NCBI GenBank assembly: GCA_030066655.1
Contig: JASJBE010000011.1
Coordinates: 19,377 to 83,376 of the forward strand
Length of the DNA: 64,000 nucleotides
Reading direction: 5' to 3'
From: Woeseiaceae bacterium
Lineage (GTDB): Bacteria > Pseudomonadota > Gammaproteobacteria > Steroidobacterales > Woeseiaceae
Numbering within the stretch: position 1 is the first letter of the stretch; each line of letters starts with the position of its first letter. The notes beneath the pieces were generated by a model, which was given only the letters and a program-made list of their open reading frames with translations, did no database searches and was not told where the DNA came from. Both the position numbers and the translations under genes were made by a program. This document shows, one piece after another, positions 19,161 through 28,990 of this stretch.

Positions 19161-19671
19161 AAAGCGTTTGATGGCCGCTCTGGCCGCGTTCGTCGTTTCG
19201 CCTGTTGCGACGGCGGGCGAAGCCACCCATCACCCGGATCGGAGCCGGTATCTCGCACCGCATGCCGAGGCGGCTCCGGTCATCGACGGTAGAGGCGGCG
19301 AACATCACTACAATCACAATGCGTTCGCCTATCACATGTCACTCGACAACCGGGCGATCGACATCGGCGCGGACAGACAGGCCCGCGACTACTCTCATCA
19401 CGTCGAGAGCCGTTGGCGCCAGCACGAAGACAAGCTGATCTGGGAAGTCGCTATCGATATCTACACCGATGAGTATGTCGATAGCTCTGACGAGAACACA
19501 CCCGTTAGGCTCACGGCCGGCAAGGTCATGGGACTGATGGTCGCGTATTGCGACAACGACCGTTCGGGGCTCCGCGAAAACTTCGTGGGCTCCGAGATCA
19601 CTTACGAAGGCAAGACCGACCAGAGCTGTATCGATGCGGGCCTGTTCGGTAAGTTGGTACTCGATGACTAA
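19150..19671 (+). CDS. CBM9-like sugar-binding protein, apparently lacking the middle of the domain
   Basis: Signal-peptide-like N-terminus; APVIDG then directly GGEHHYNHNAFAYHMSLDNRAIDIG...KVMGLMVAYCDNDRS, i.e. CBM9 start joined to CBM9 C-terminal half. Confidence 0.65.
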   Translation: MFIRKRLMAALAAFVVSPVATAGEATHHPDRSRYLAPHAEAAPVIDGRGGEHHYNHNAFAYHMSLDNRAIDIGADRQARDYSHHVESRWRQHEDKLIWEVAIDIYTDEYVDSSDENTPVRLTAGKVMGLMVAYCDNDRSGLRENFVGSEITYEGKTDQSCIDAGLFGKLVLDD

Positions 19672-22600
19672 TACAGCACAGCAAGAGCAGGCGGCCATTG
19701 GCGTCGCAACAGACCGGGCCGTGTCCGGGGAATTCGTAGACTTCGATGGCGAGCGCTACTACGCGATCCACAACGTGGACCGCATGCCGCCGTTTTTCAT
19801 CAGCCTGATCTCCAACGACGATCACTGGCTGTTTGCGTCATCGACGGGCGGACTGACGGCGGGGCGCGTTTCGCCGGAGACGGCGCTGTTCCCGTACATC
19901 ACCGTCGACAACATTCATCACAGCCTGCATCACACGGGACCGAAGACGATCGTCAAGCTGTCGACCGACACCGCGGTCAGGCTCTGGGAGCCGTTCAACA
20001 CCGAGCAGAACGCGTTATTCGACACGACGCGAAACATCTACAAGAACACGCTCGGCAACAAGCTGTGCTTCGAGGAGATCAACCACGATCTGGGCGTGGC
20101 GTTCCGTTACAGCTGGCTGACCAGCGACGACTACGGGATTGTGCGAAGCGCGGAGCTTCAGAACCTCGGCGGGTCCGGCGTGACGCTCGAGCTGCTCGAC
20201 GGCATGCAGAACATCCTGCCGGCGGGCACGCCGAGATTCACGCAGACGAACTCGAGCAACCTGGTCGATGCCTACAAATGGACAGAGCTGGATGAGGGAA
20301 CGGGCCTCGGGGTCTTCTCGCTGTACTCGGGCATCACAGACAAGGCCGAGCCCTGCGAGTCACTGAAGGCGACAACCGTCTTTTGCCTCGGGCTTTCTGT
20401 CAGCACGCACTTGTTGTCGACCATTCAGCTGCAGACCTTCCTCGAGGGAGGGCGCATACAGACAGAGACGCACAAGCGCGGCATTCGCGGGTCCTACTTC
20501 GTCAACGCGTCGGCAACACTGGGCGCCGGCGAGTCCCTTGCCTGGCACTTTGTCGCAAACCTTGAACAGTCGCAGGCAGACATTGTCGCGATCAGGAACC
20601 AGCTCCGGAATCCTGATGCAATACTCGACGAGCTGAAGGCGTCCATCGATCGCGGCTCGGACAAGCTCGCGCGCATCATGGCGGGTAGCGATGCATTCCA
20701 GACAACGGCCGAAGAAAACGTGTCGGCGCACCACTACGCCAACGTGCTGTTTAACGTGCTGCGCGGCGGCATTTTCAATGACCAGTATTTCGTCCCGTCG
20801 AAAGACTTCAGGCGCACGGTCAGGCGCTTCAATGCACCGGTTTACACCGCCAACGAGAACTTCCTGAAGTCGCTGCCGGACCGGCTCCGATTCTCTGAGC
20901 TCTTGAAAGTCGTCAGGGACAACGGCGACAAGCAGCTCGAGCGGCTGGCGCAGGAGTACCTGCCCATTACGTTCGGCCGGCGCCACGGCGATCCGAGCCG
21001 CCCGTGGAACCAGTTTGCGATCAACCTGAAGGATGAGGACGGCAACGAGCTACTGTCCTACGAAGGCAACTGGCGTGACATCTTCCAGAACTGGGAGGCG
21101 CTGACGCTCAGCTATCCGGAGTTCGTCGACAACATCATCGCGAAGTTCGTCAATGCGTCGACGATGGACGGCTACAACCCGTATCGCATCACGAAAGAAG
21201 GCATCGACTGGGAGGTCGAGGAGCCGGACAACCCGTGGAGCTACATCGGATACTGGGGCGACCACCAGATCATCTACCTGTTGAAACTGCTGGAGCTGTC
21301 CAGCGAGTTCGAGCCGGCCAAGCTGCAGAGCCTGCTGCGCGAACCGATCTTCTGCTACGCCAACGTGCCCTATCTGATCACGACCTTCGACAAGCTCCTC
21401 GAAGACCCGAAGAACACGGTCTCGTTTGACGACCCGCTCGCCGAACTGATCGAGCATCGTCTCACGACGATCGGCGCCGACGGCAAGCTGGTGCTGACCG
21501 AGGACGAGCAGGTTTACCAGGTCAATCTGCTGGAGAAGCTGCTGGTTCCGCTGTTGAGCAAGCTCGGCAACCTCGTTGTCGACGGCGGTATCTGGATGAA
21601 CACGCAGCGCCCCGAGTGGAACGACGCCAACAACGCGCTGGTCGGAAACGGCCTGTCAATGGTGACGCTGTGCTACATGCGCCGCTATGTCCAGTTCATG
21701 ACGGATCTGCTGGCTGATGAGACGGAGGACTTCGCGATCTCCAACGAAGTCGCCAACTGGCTGAAAGACACCGCCGCCGCGCTGAAGCTCCTGTCAGACG
21801 AAGTGTCGGGCGATGAGCCGACGAGTGAAGCGCTGCGGCACAAGGTGCTCGTCGAACTCGGCGAGGCCTCCAGTCGCTTCCGCGAAGCCGTTTACAAGGA
21901 CCACCGTTTCTCCGGGCAGGAAACGCAATCGATCGGCTCGGTCCGCGACCTGCTGGCCGACGCGTTGCCGATTATCGACAAGAGCATCCGCACAAATCGC
22001 CGGGACGACGGGCTGTACCACGCCTACAACCTGCTCGGCCATACGGAGTCCGGTATCAGCGTCGAGACGCTGTACCCGATGCTCGAGGGGCAGGTCGGGA
22101 TCTTAAGCTCCGGCGCGCTGAACGCTGCGCAGGCCGTCGAGGTCGTCGAGGCCCTGTTCGAGAGCAGCGTTTTCCGCGCCGACCAGAAGAGCTTTATGCT
22201 GTACCCCGACAGGGAGCTGCCGAGCTTTCTCGAGAAGAACCGGATACCGGAAGAGAGTGTGCAGGCATCCGCGTTGCTGGCTGCGATGTCCAAAGCCGGA
22301 GACGGTCGGCTTGTCCTTCGAGATGAAGACGGTCACTACCGCTTCAGCGCGGACCTCACCAACGTGTCGGACGTGAAGACCGCCCTCGAAGAGCTTCGCG
22401 AAGACTACGGCGCAGATGTCGACGGTGACTGGGACAGCATCTGCAACCTGTATGAAGAGATCTTCAATCACAAGGCCTTCACCGGACGCTCGGGAACGAT
22501 GTTCGGCTTCGAGGGACTGGGCTCGATCTATTGGCACATGGTGTCGAAGCTGCTGCTGGCCGTGATGGAGAACTTCTTCGCGGCAATAGACGGCGGTGCC

Positions 22601-23140
22601 GATGATGGCGACGTGAAGAAGCTTGCCGAGCTGTACTACCGCGTGCGCGAGGGCATCGGCTTCAACAAGACGCCAGCGGAGTACGGCGCGTTCCCGACGG
22701 ATCCCTACTCACACACGCCCAAACACTCCGGCGCACGGCAGCCCGGCATGACGGGACAGGTGAAGGAAGAGATGCTGTCGCGCTTCGGCGAGCTCGGTGT
22801 CCGGGTCAGCGACGGCGCCGCTCGCTTCGAACCCAGCCTGTTACGGTCCCGGGAGTTCGTCAGCGAAGCACGCAGATTCGGCTACCTCGACGTCGACAAC
22901 GAATGGCGATCGATCCAGGTGCCTGCCGGCGGGCTCGCGTTCAGCTGGTGCCAGGTGCCCGTCGTCTACTTGCTGGACGACGCCGCACCAAAAGGACTGG
23001 TCGTTACACTGAAGGACGGCTCCGAGGAACACGCCGACACAACGACGCTGAGTCGTGAGCAGAGCAGGAAGCTTTTTTGTCGCAGCGGTGAGATCATAAA
23101 GATCACCGTCCGCATTTCCCAAGACATGATTTTGAACTAA
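19664..23140 (+). CDS. Large GH94/GH149-like (clan GH-Q) putative beta-glucan phosphorylase, ~1158 aa, no signal peptide
   Basis: WNDANNALVG resembles the catalytic-Asp region (DWND) of GH94-type phosphorylases; PAEYGAFPTDPYSHTP...PGMTGQVKEE; size and GH16/GH17 neighbourhood fit; ATG overlaps upstream stop. Confidence 0.55.
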   Translation: MTNTAQQEQAAIGVATDRAVSGEFVDFDGERYYAIHNVDRMPPFFISLISNDDHWLFASSTGGLTAGRVSPETALFPYITVDNIHHSLHHTGPKTIVKLSTDTAVRLWEPFNTEQNALFDTTRNIYKNTLGNKLCFEEINHDLGVAFRYSWLTSDDYGIVRSAELQNLGGSGVTLELLDGMQNILPAGTPRFTQTNSSNLVDAYKWTELDEGTGLGVFSLYSGITDKAEPCESLKATTVFCLGLSVSTHLLSTIQLQTFLEGGRIQTETHKRGIRGSYFVNASATLGAGESLAWHFVANLEQSQADIVAIRNQLRNPDAILDELKASIDRGSDKLARIMAGSDAFQTTAEENVSAHHYANVLFNVLRGGIFNDQYFVPSKDFRRTVRRFNAPVYTANENFLKSLPDRLRFSELLKVVRDNGDKQLERLAQEYLPITFGRRHGDPSRPWNQFAINLKDEDGNELLSYEGNWRDIFQNWEALTLSYPEFVDNIIAKFVNASTMDGYNPYRITKEGIDWEVEEPDNPWSYIGYWGDHQIIYLLKLLELSSEFEPAKLQSLLREPIFCYANVPYLITTFDKLLEDPKNTVSFDDPLAELIEHRLTTIGADGKLVLTEDEQVYQVNLLEKLLVPLLSKLGNLVVDGGIWMNTQRPEWNDANNALVGNGLSMVTLCYMRRYVQFMTDLLADETEDFAISNEVANWLKDTAAALKLLSDEVSGDEPTSEALRHKVLVELGEASSRFREAVYKDHRFSGQETQSIGSVRDLLADALPIIDKSIRTNRRDDGLYHAYNLLGHTESGISVETLYPMLEGQVGILSSGALNAAQAVEVVEALFESSVFRADQKSFMLYPDRELPSFLEKNRIPEESVQASALLAAMSKAGDGRLVLRDEDGHYRFSADLTNVSDVKTALEELREDYGADVDGDWDSICNLYEEIFNHKAFTGRSGTMFGFEGLGSIYWHMVSKLLLAVMENFFAAIDGGADDGDVKKLAELYYRVREGIGFNKTPAEYGAFPTDPYSHTPKHSGARQPGMTGQVKEEMLSRFGELGVRVSDGAARFEPSLLRSREFVSEARRFGYLDVDNEWRSIQVPAGGLAFSWCQVPVVYLLDDAAPKGLVVTLKDGSEEHADTTTLSREQSRKLFCRSGEIIKITVRISQDMILN

Positions 23141-23154
23141 GCAGGAAGACCCTG

Positions 23155-24042
23155 GTGTCCAACTATTACAAGAAGAAACTCTCCCTCTCGGGAATTGATA
23201 TCTCGAACTACTCGACCGAAGACCTGAAGGAGCTGGTTCGCAAGATCCTCGAGGACGGCATTAGTGGCATTTGTTTCAGCCCCTATGTTGAGGGCCAGAA
23301 GCCCGGTAGCCAGGTCACCGAGGAGCAGATCCGCGAACGCCTGGATATTGTTGCGCCCCACGTACGCGGCATTCGGACGTTCTCGTGCCGGGAAGGACAC
23401 GAACTGATTCCCGCCATCGCGAAAGAGAAAAACCTGAAGACGATGGTCGGCGTCTGGCTGGACGATGAACTCGACAAGAACGAGGAAGACCTGCAGAACG
23501 GCATCGCGCTCGCAAAGGAAGGGCTCGTCGACATCCTCGCGATCGGCAATGAGGTCCTTCTGCGCGGCGACCTGACGGAAGACCAGCTGATCGACTACCT
23601 CGAGCGAGCCAAGGCGGCGGTTCCGGATGTCGATGTCGGCTATGTGGATGCGTACTTCGAGTTCAACGATCACCCGCGCATCAGCGATACCTGCGACGTC
23701 ATCCTGGCAAACTGTTATCCGTTCTGGGAAGGCTGCCCCGCCGAGCACGCGCTCCTGTACATGAAAGAGATGTACCGCAGGGCTCAGTGGGCGGCGAAGG
23801 GCAAGCCCGTCATCATCAGCGAGACCGGCTGGCCGAACATCGGCACCGCGGAGGGCGCTTCTGTCCCCAGCTTTGAGAACGCCATCAAGTACTTCATTGA
23901 CACCTGCCGCTGGGCAGAGGAAGACGGGATCGAGGTCTACTACTTCTCAGCCTTCGACGAAGCGTGGAAAGTGGCCGCAGAGGGCGACGTGGGCGCCTAC
24001 TGGGGCATCTGGGACAAGGACGGCGTTCCGAAATACTTCTGA
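23155..24042 (+). CDS. GH17 family beta-1,3-glucanase-like protein, no signal peptide
   Basis: GICFSPYVEGQ, AIGNEVLLRGD (acid/base region) and KPVIISETGWPNIG (nucleophile region) typical of GH17. Confidence 0.92.
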   Translation: MSNYYKKKLSLSGIDISNYSTEDLKELVRKILEDGISGICFSPYVEGQKPGSQVTEEQIRERLDIVAPHVRGIRTFSCREGHELIPAIAKEKNLKTMVGVWLDDELDKNEEDLQNGIALAKEGLVDILAIGNEVLLRGDLTEDQLIDYLERAKAAVPDVDVGYVDAYFEFNDHPRISDTCDVILANCYPFWEGCPAEHALLYMKEMYRRAQWAAKGKPVIISETGWPNIGTAEGASVPSFENAIKYFIDTCRWAEEDGIEVYYFSAFDEAWKVAAEGDVGAYWGIWDKDGVPKYF

Positions 24043-24157
24043 CGCCATCGAGTGCTGCAGCCAGCAACGTTAGTCTAATGGACGACACGCTGCCGGAGCA
24101 GCTTTAATAAAGACAACGGCCGCACCGCCACCGGGAACAATCGGGACGAGTGACGAT

Positions 24158-25195
24158 ATGAGACACAACCTGAAAGCCACGATTAATGATGTCGCCAATC
24201 TTGCCGGCGTGTCGATCAAGACAGTCTCTCGCGTCGTCAACAATGAACCGAATGTCCGCCGCGATACGCGTGACCGGGTTGAGCGCGCGATAGCGGACCT
24301 GAGCTACCGCCCGAACGTATCCGCCAGGAACCTCGCCAGCAACAGGGCGAGACTGATCGTGCTGGTCTACGATGACCCGGCTGCCTATGAGGCTCCCAGT
24401 TCCGGCTACGTGACCAAGATGCAGGAAGGCGCGTTGCGCGCCTGCAAGGAGGCCGGCTACGAACTGCTTATCCAGCCGTGCAACTACCGAGAGCGAGGCC
24501 TGTCGGACCAGCTCCGGAAACTGGTGGAGTATACGAGACCGTCTGGCGTAGTCATCGCCGCGCCGCTGTCGAACATGCCGAGAATCGTCAAGGCGATCGA
24601 GGAGTCCGGCGTTCCATTCGTCACCGTATCGCGCGGGCAGAAAAGCCGTCGTCACTTCTCGGTCGCCACGAATGACCGGGAGATCAGCAAGGACATGACC
24701 TTGCATCTCGTTTCAGAGGGCCACAAGCGAATCGCGTTTATCTGCGGTGACCCGGAACATGCTGCGGTCGCCAACCGCTTCGATGGTTACAAGGACGGAC
24801 TCGAACAAGCCGGCATCAGGTTCGCATCGAAGTACGTCTGCAAGGGCGACAACTCCATTGGTTCCGGGGAAAAAGCGGCCGGCAAGCTGCTGGACCTGGC
24901 CAAACCGCCGACGGCGGTGTTTGCGGCTAACGATGACATGGCCGCCGGCGTCATGCGCGCGGCCGCCAAGCGGGGGCTGACCGTGCCTGATGACCTGTCG
25001 GTCGCGGGTTGTGACGATATTTCGCTGGCCCGCCAGGTCTACCCGGCCTTGACGACAATACGCCAACCGTTCGCCGAGATGGTCCAGGCAGCGACATCGG
25101 CGCTGATAGAGAAGAGACTGCCGCCGGGTCAGCTGGAACTCGTTCCCGGCAGCCTGTCGGTTCGGGGCAGTACAGGGCCGGCGCCGAAGTCCTGA
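24158..25195 (+). CDS. LacI family transcriptional regulator
   Basis: HTH ATINDVANLAGVSIKTVSRVVNNEPNVRRDTRDRV; periplasmic-binding-like C-terminal domain. Confidence 0.97.
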   Translation: MRHNLKATINDVANLAGVSIKTVSRVVNNEPNVRRDTRDRVERAIADLSYRPNVSARNLASNRARLIVLVYDDPAAYEAPSSGYVTKMQEGALRACKEAGYELLIQPCNYRERGLSDQLRKLVEYTRPSGVVIAAPLSNMPRIVKAIEESGVPFVTVSRGQKSRRHFSVATNDREISKDMTLHLVSEGHKRIAFICGDPEHAAVANRFDGYKDGLEQAGIRFASKYVCKGDNSIGSGEKAAGKLLDLAKPPTAVFAANDDMAAGVMRAAAKRGLTVPDDLSVAGCDDISLARQVYPALTTIRQPFAEMVQAATSALIEKRLPPGQLELVPGSLSVRGSTGPAPKS

Positions 25196-25227
25196 GCACT
25201 GCCTGCGCCCGCGCGTGTGGTGACTCC

Positions 25228-26220
25228 TTAAAGAACGACCATCAGCTTCCCGGTGTTGCCGCCGGTAAACAGCAGGTTGATTCCTTCGATAGCACTGGTC
25301 AGCCCTTCCAGTTTGTGCGCCCGGTATTTGAGCTTGCCCGCCTTGTAGTAGTCCGTCAGCGCCGCGGTCATCTTCGGGATGTTGTCATAGTGATCCGGAA
25401 TGGCGAAACCCTGGATCGTTAAACGCTTTCTGATGATGTTAATCCAGTTCGGACCCGGCGCCGGTCGGTCGGTGTTGTAATCTGCGATCATGCCGCAGAC
25501 GATGATGCGCCCGTGCGCATTCATGCGATTGAACACCGCATGCTGTACCGGCCCGCCGGTATTTTCGAAATACAGGTCAATGCCATCGGGCGTCGCCTCG
25601 ACGAGTTGCTTCCTCATCGAATCCGACTTGTAGTTGATCGCCTTGTCGAATCCCAACTCATCCTCTAACCAGCGACACTTGTCATCGGTGCCCGCCGTGC
25701 CGACGACACGCAGGCCCTCCGCCTTGGCGATCTGACCGACCATCGAGCCGACGGAACCCGCTGCACCCGATACGACGAGCGTCTCGCCCGCCTTCGGTTT
25801 ACCGATCTCGATGAGCCCCTGGTAGGCCGTCATGCCCGGTAAAGTCAGCACGCAGAGAACGGCCTCTTCGCTAATGCCGGGCGGTAAGGTTTGCAGGCCC
25901 TGGCCATCGCTGACCGCGTACTCGGACCAGCCCAGCATGCCCCAGACACGATCACCGACCTTCAACGTAGCGTGCTTCGATTCGACGACTTCGCCGCAGC
26001 CGCCGGAACGCATGATCTCGCCGAGCTCGACCGGCGGAATGTAGCTGTTCCTGTCCTCGGTCATCCATCCCTTCATCGCCGGGTCGAGCGACATGTGGGT
26101 CTGGCGGATCAGCACCTGACCGTCCTCGAGCTCGGGCGTTTCCAGTGTGACCGTTTCGAAGATGTCGGGCGTGATCGTCAGGCCGGGTCGTTTGACCAGC
26201 TTAATCGCTGTGTACTGCAT
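25228..26220 (-). CDS. NADP-dependent oxidoreductase, medium-chain dehydrogenase/reductase family
   Basis: GMTAYQGLIEIGKPKAGETLVVSGAAGSVGSMVGQIAK; ends with FTGGNTGKLMVVL. Confidence 0.95.
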   Translation of the reverse strand: MQYTAIKLVKRPGLTITPDIFETVTLETPELEDGQVLIRQTHMSLDPAMKGWMTEDRNSYIPPVELGEIMRSGGCGEVVESKHATLKVGDRVWGMLGWSEYAVSDGQGLQTLPPGISEEAVLCVLTLPGMTAYQGLIEIGKPKAGETLVVSGAAGSVGSMVGQIAKAEGLRVVGTAGTDDKCRWLEDELGFDKAINYKSDSMRKQLVEATPDGIDLYFENTGGPVQHAVFNRMNAHGRIIVCGMIADYNTDRPAPGPNWINIIRKRLTIQGFAIPDHYDNIPKMTAALTDYYKAGKLKYRAHKLEGLTSAIEGINLLFTGGNTGKLMVVL

Positions 26221-26337
26221 GCTTGTTCCTTTCGCTGTTGGGCTGGCCTTGTGGCCGATGGTGAGAGTGTATCGCTCGGGAGCGGCGCTAACCGAACTTT
26301 GTCGCAGCGCATCGCTAGCCTATCCAGCAAAGCATCA

Positions 26338-27273
26338 CTAGCCGGGCGAGCGCGGCTCGACGTTATACTCGAGGACGAGAAAGTCCGCTTTCTTGAAGAA
26401 GAGGAACCGCCGGCGCTTGCACGGCCGCAAGCTCACTCTCGCTCGCTGCCCGACGCCGATATTGCTGAACCCGGCCGTATCCTGGCGAGTCGCCACACAG
26501 GCATACTCGGCGCCGTCGTCTGAGTGGAGCTTAAAAAAGACGTCATCGTCGGTTCCACCGAGCGAGCCCATGTCGCCGACAATTGTGTCTGCGCCTGGCG
26601 GCGCGACGGACTGGGCAGCCGGGGGCGCCGTCGAAGCGCTTTTCAGATAGTCGGGCAGCACCCCGATAGCCTCTGAATGCTCCTCGCGGGGCGTTAAGCA
26701 GTCATATTCGACGAAGAACCGATCGGCCTTGAGTCGCGAAACAAAATCGTCGAGGAACTCCGGCAGGCTGCTGGCCAGCACGCGGTGGCTGCAGGCCTCC
26801 GGATACACTTCTATGACCTGGCCAACCGCGCCGCCCGGCGCCGGATCGAGGTCGATGTAACGATGCACATCGCCATTCGATGATGACAGCGGAATCCACT
26901 GCACTGAAAACGGATGAGGCTTTACCGGGCCCACTACGGATATGACGCTGTCCTCGATCGCCTCGCGCCAGCGAACGAAGTCGTCCAGCGGTTTCTCGTC
27001 AGCGAAGCCCTTGATCGTGTTGAAGTGGTTGAGGGCCTCGTCCAGCGGGAAGAACCAGTGGCCTTCATCGAAGACGCTGGGTATGTCAACGTCACTGCCA
27101 TCGGATATTTGGTACAGCGCACGATGAGCGTCAGGCAAATCCAGGCCAATGGCCGCTGAGAACGCATCCAGATCAGCATCGCTCGCCGGCGGGCGCAATC
27201 CTTCGATGGCCTCGGGCTGGTGCTCCCCGAACCACGTCAGCAGGTCCTGCCACGTGTCCTGCAGTGTCGTCAT
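26338..27273 (-). CDS. SMI1/KNR4 family protein
   Basis: RPPASDADLDAFSAAIGLDLPDAHRALYQISDGSD...WIPLSSSNGDVHRYIDLDPAPGGAVGQVI typical SMI1/KNR4 pattern. Confidence 0.85.
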   Translation of the reverse strand: MTTLQDTWQDLLTWFGEHQPEAIEGLRPPASDADLDAFSAAIGLDLPDAHRALYQISDGSDVDIPSVFDEGHWFFPLDEALNHFNTIKGFADEKPLDDFVRWREAIEDSVISVVGPVKPHPFSVQWIPLSSSNGDVHRYIDLDPAPGGAVGQVIEVYPEACSHRVLASSLPEFLDDFVSRLKADRFFVEYDCLTPREEHSEAIGVLPDYLKSASTAPPAAQSVAPPGADTIVGDMGSLGGTDDDVFFKLHSDDGAEYACVATRQDTAGFSNIGVGQRARVSLRPCKRRRFLFFKKADFLVLEYNVEPRSPG

Positions 27274-27399
27274 TCCGAACTCCCCTCCAGGCCAGCCGGA
27301 GCGTTGACCTTGATCTGCCGGTCGGGCGTCTGGCCACTTATAGATAAGCCATTGATTCTGTTAGAGTATCAGCTTGACCTCGACATGCAAGGAGTGTTC

Positions 27400-28110
27400 A
27401 TGCCCGCCAGCCGCGTGCTATTTGTCCTGACCGGTCACGACCGGCTTGGCGACGCCACCGATGCGTCTGCCGAGAAGACCGGTTTTCATCTCTACGAGGC
27501 CGCGAAACCGTGGGGCAAGCTGACGGACGCCGGATTCGACGTCGTCCTCGTGACACCCGAAGGCGGCCCTGCACCGATCGATCCGAGCTCGGCTGACTTC
27601 GGCAACGCGGACTGCCTGCGCTTCCTCGATGATCCGGACGTTGCGCGTGCGATCGAGCGCTCTCCTTCCCTGAACGACGTCAATGTCGACGACTTTGACG
27701 CGATCTACTTCCCGGGCGGCCACGGCACGATGTGGGACCTGCCAACCAGTGCTTCGGTCAGTTCCGCGGTCGCGGCCATGCATGAACGCGGCAAGGTCAT
27801 CGCCGCCGTGTGTCACGGCCCGGCAGCGCTGGTGAATGCCCGGCGGTCGGATGGCGGCTGGCTGGTCGACGGCAAGACCGTGTCGGCGTTCAGCGATGAA
27901 GAAGAGCGCGCAACGGGCAAGGACATGCTGATGCCGTTCGCGCTGGCATCGATGCTCGAGGAGCGCGGCGCAACGCTCAACATCGCGCCCGACTTCGAAG
28001 CCTGCGTCTCGGTGGACGGCCAGCTGGTCACGGGCCAGAACCCGGCGTCGGCCGACGGTGTCGCCGACGCGATCCGTCAACTCGTCGAAAAGCGATCGGC
28101 GGCCGCGTAG
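27400..28110 (+). CDS. Type 1 glutamine amidotransferase-like DJ-1/PfpI family (Hsp31-like) protein
   Basis: YFPGGHGTMWDLP and VIAAVCHGPAALVNA nucleophile elbow; AAGGAG RBS upstream of ATG. Confidence 0.93.
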   Translation: MPASRVLFVLTGHDRLGDATDASAEKTGFHLYEAAKPWGKLTDAGFDVVLVTPEGGPAPIDPSSADFGNADCLRFLDDPDVARAIERSPSLNDVNVDDFDAIYFPGGHGTMWDLPTSASVSSAVAAMHERGKVIAAVCHGPAALVNARRSDGGWLVDGKTVSAFSDEEERATGKDMLMPFALASMLEERGATLNIAPDFEACVSVDGQLVTGQNPASADGVADAIRQLVEKRSAAA

Positions 28111-28111
28111 A

Positions 28112-28972
28112 TCAGGTACGTCTCCCACCCAGGGACAGGAGCCGCTGCATCCCGAACGATAGAGGGACAGCAACGAGGCAGGCGAACAAGGGCGTCGTCG
28201 CCCAGGCGGACGCGCCGGCCGTCAGCAGGAACTGGACGCCTGCGAGCAGGCCGATACCGAGGCCTGCGTTGACACGCACGGCGATCAACTTGTCTGGTCG
28301 TACGTCGCACACCGACACCGGGTGCCTTGTGTTTGCCATCACGAGAGAGCAGGCAATGGTGATTGCCGCAAATCCCGCCCACAGCTCGTAGGACTGGTCC
28401 GTCGACACGATGCTGTCGATACCGAGCCAGGAAAACGCGCCTGCGCAGACACCCGCAGCGACGTAGTGAAGTTTCGCGCCGTTCGGCAACAGCGCGTCTG
28501 CGATGAACGCCAGCCCAGCGACGATTAGCAGCAGCGGCAGGTCCATCGAATACGCCGCGAATACGGAAAGGCCCAACACCGATACGGTATCGAATGGCCT
28601 CGCTGACAGGCCGGTCGATTGATTCACGATACGAACGAGGAACAGCACCGCGAACCCGAGCAGTACCGAGCTCGGGCCCAGAAACAGGCTGACCGGCCAC
28701 GCAATGAACAGTGCAAGGAACGCGGCCGCATCGTCATCGGGCGCGAGTTCCCGGGTCAGCGCCCAGGACACGAAACCGACGAGCAGCGCATTGATCGCCG
28801 CGGCCGCGGGGCTCAATGCGATGACGTCCGCCGTGGCGAGCGCGGCGCTGGCCACCACGAGCATCGGCAGGGCCAGCAGCAAAGCCCGGTTGGTCGGATA
28901 CGCCGGGTCTACCGGACGTGCGATGGACGTGAAACGGTAGACGCCCCTCAGACTTTCGCGATCAGCAGGCAT
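28112..28972 (-). CDS. Integral membrane protein of unknown function
   Basis: Uninterrupted ORF with ~8 hydrophobic segments. Confidence 0.65.
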   Translation of the reverse strand: MPADRESLRGVYRFTSIARPVDPAYPTNRALLLALPMLVVASAALATADVIALSPAAAAINALLVGFVSWALTRELAPDDDAAAFLALFIAWPVSLFLGPSSVLLGFAVLFLVRIVNQSTGLSARPFDTVSVLGLSVFAAYSMDLPLLLIVAGLAFIADALLPNGAKLHYVAAGVCAGAFSWLGIDSIVSTDQSYELWAGFAAITIACSLVMANTRHPVSVCDVRPDKLIAVRVNAGLGIGLLAGVQFLLTAGASAWATTPLFACLVAVPLSFGMQRLLSLGGRRT

Positions 28973-28990
28973 CGCCCGGGCCCGGATCGC

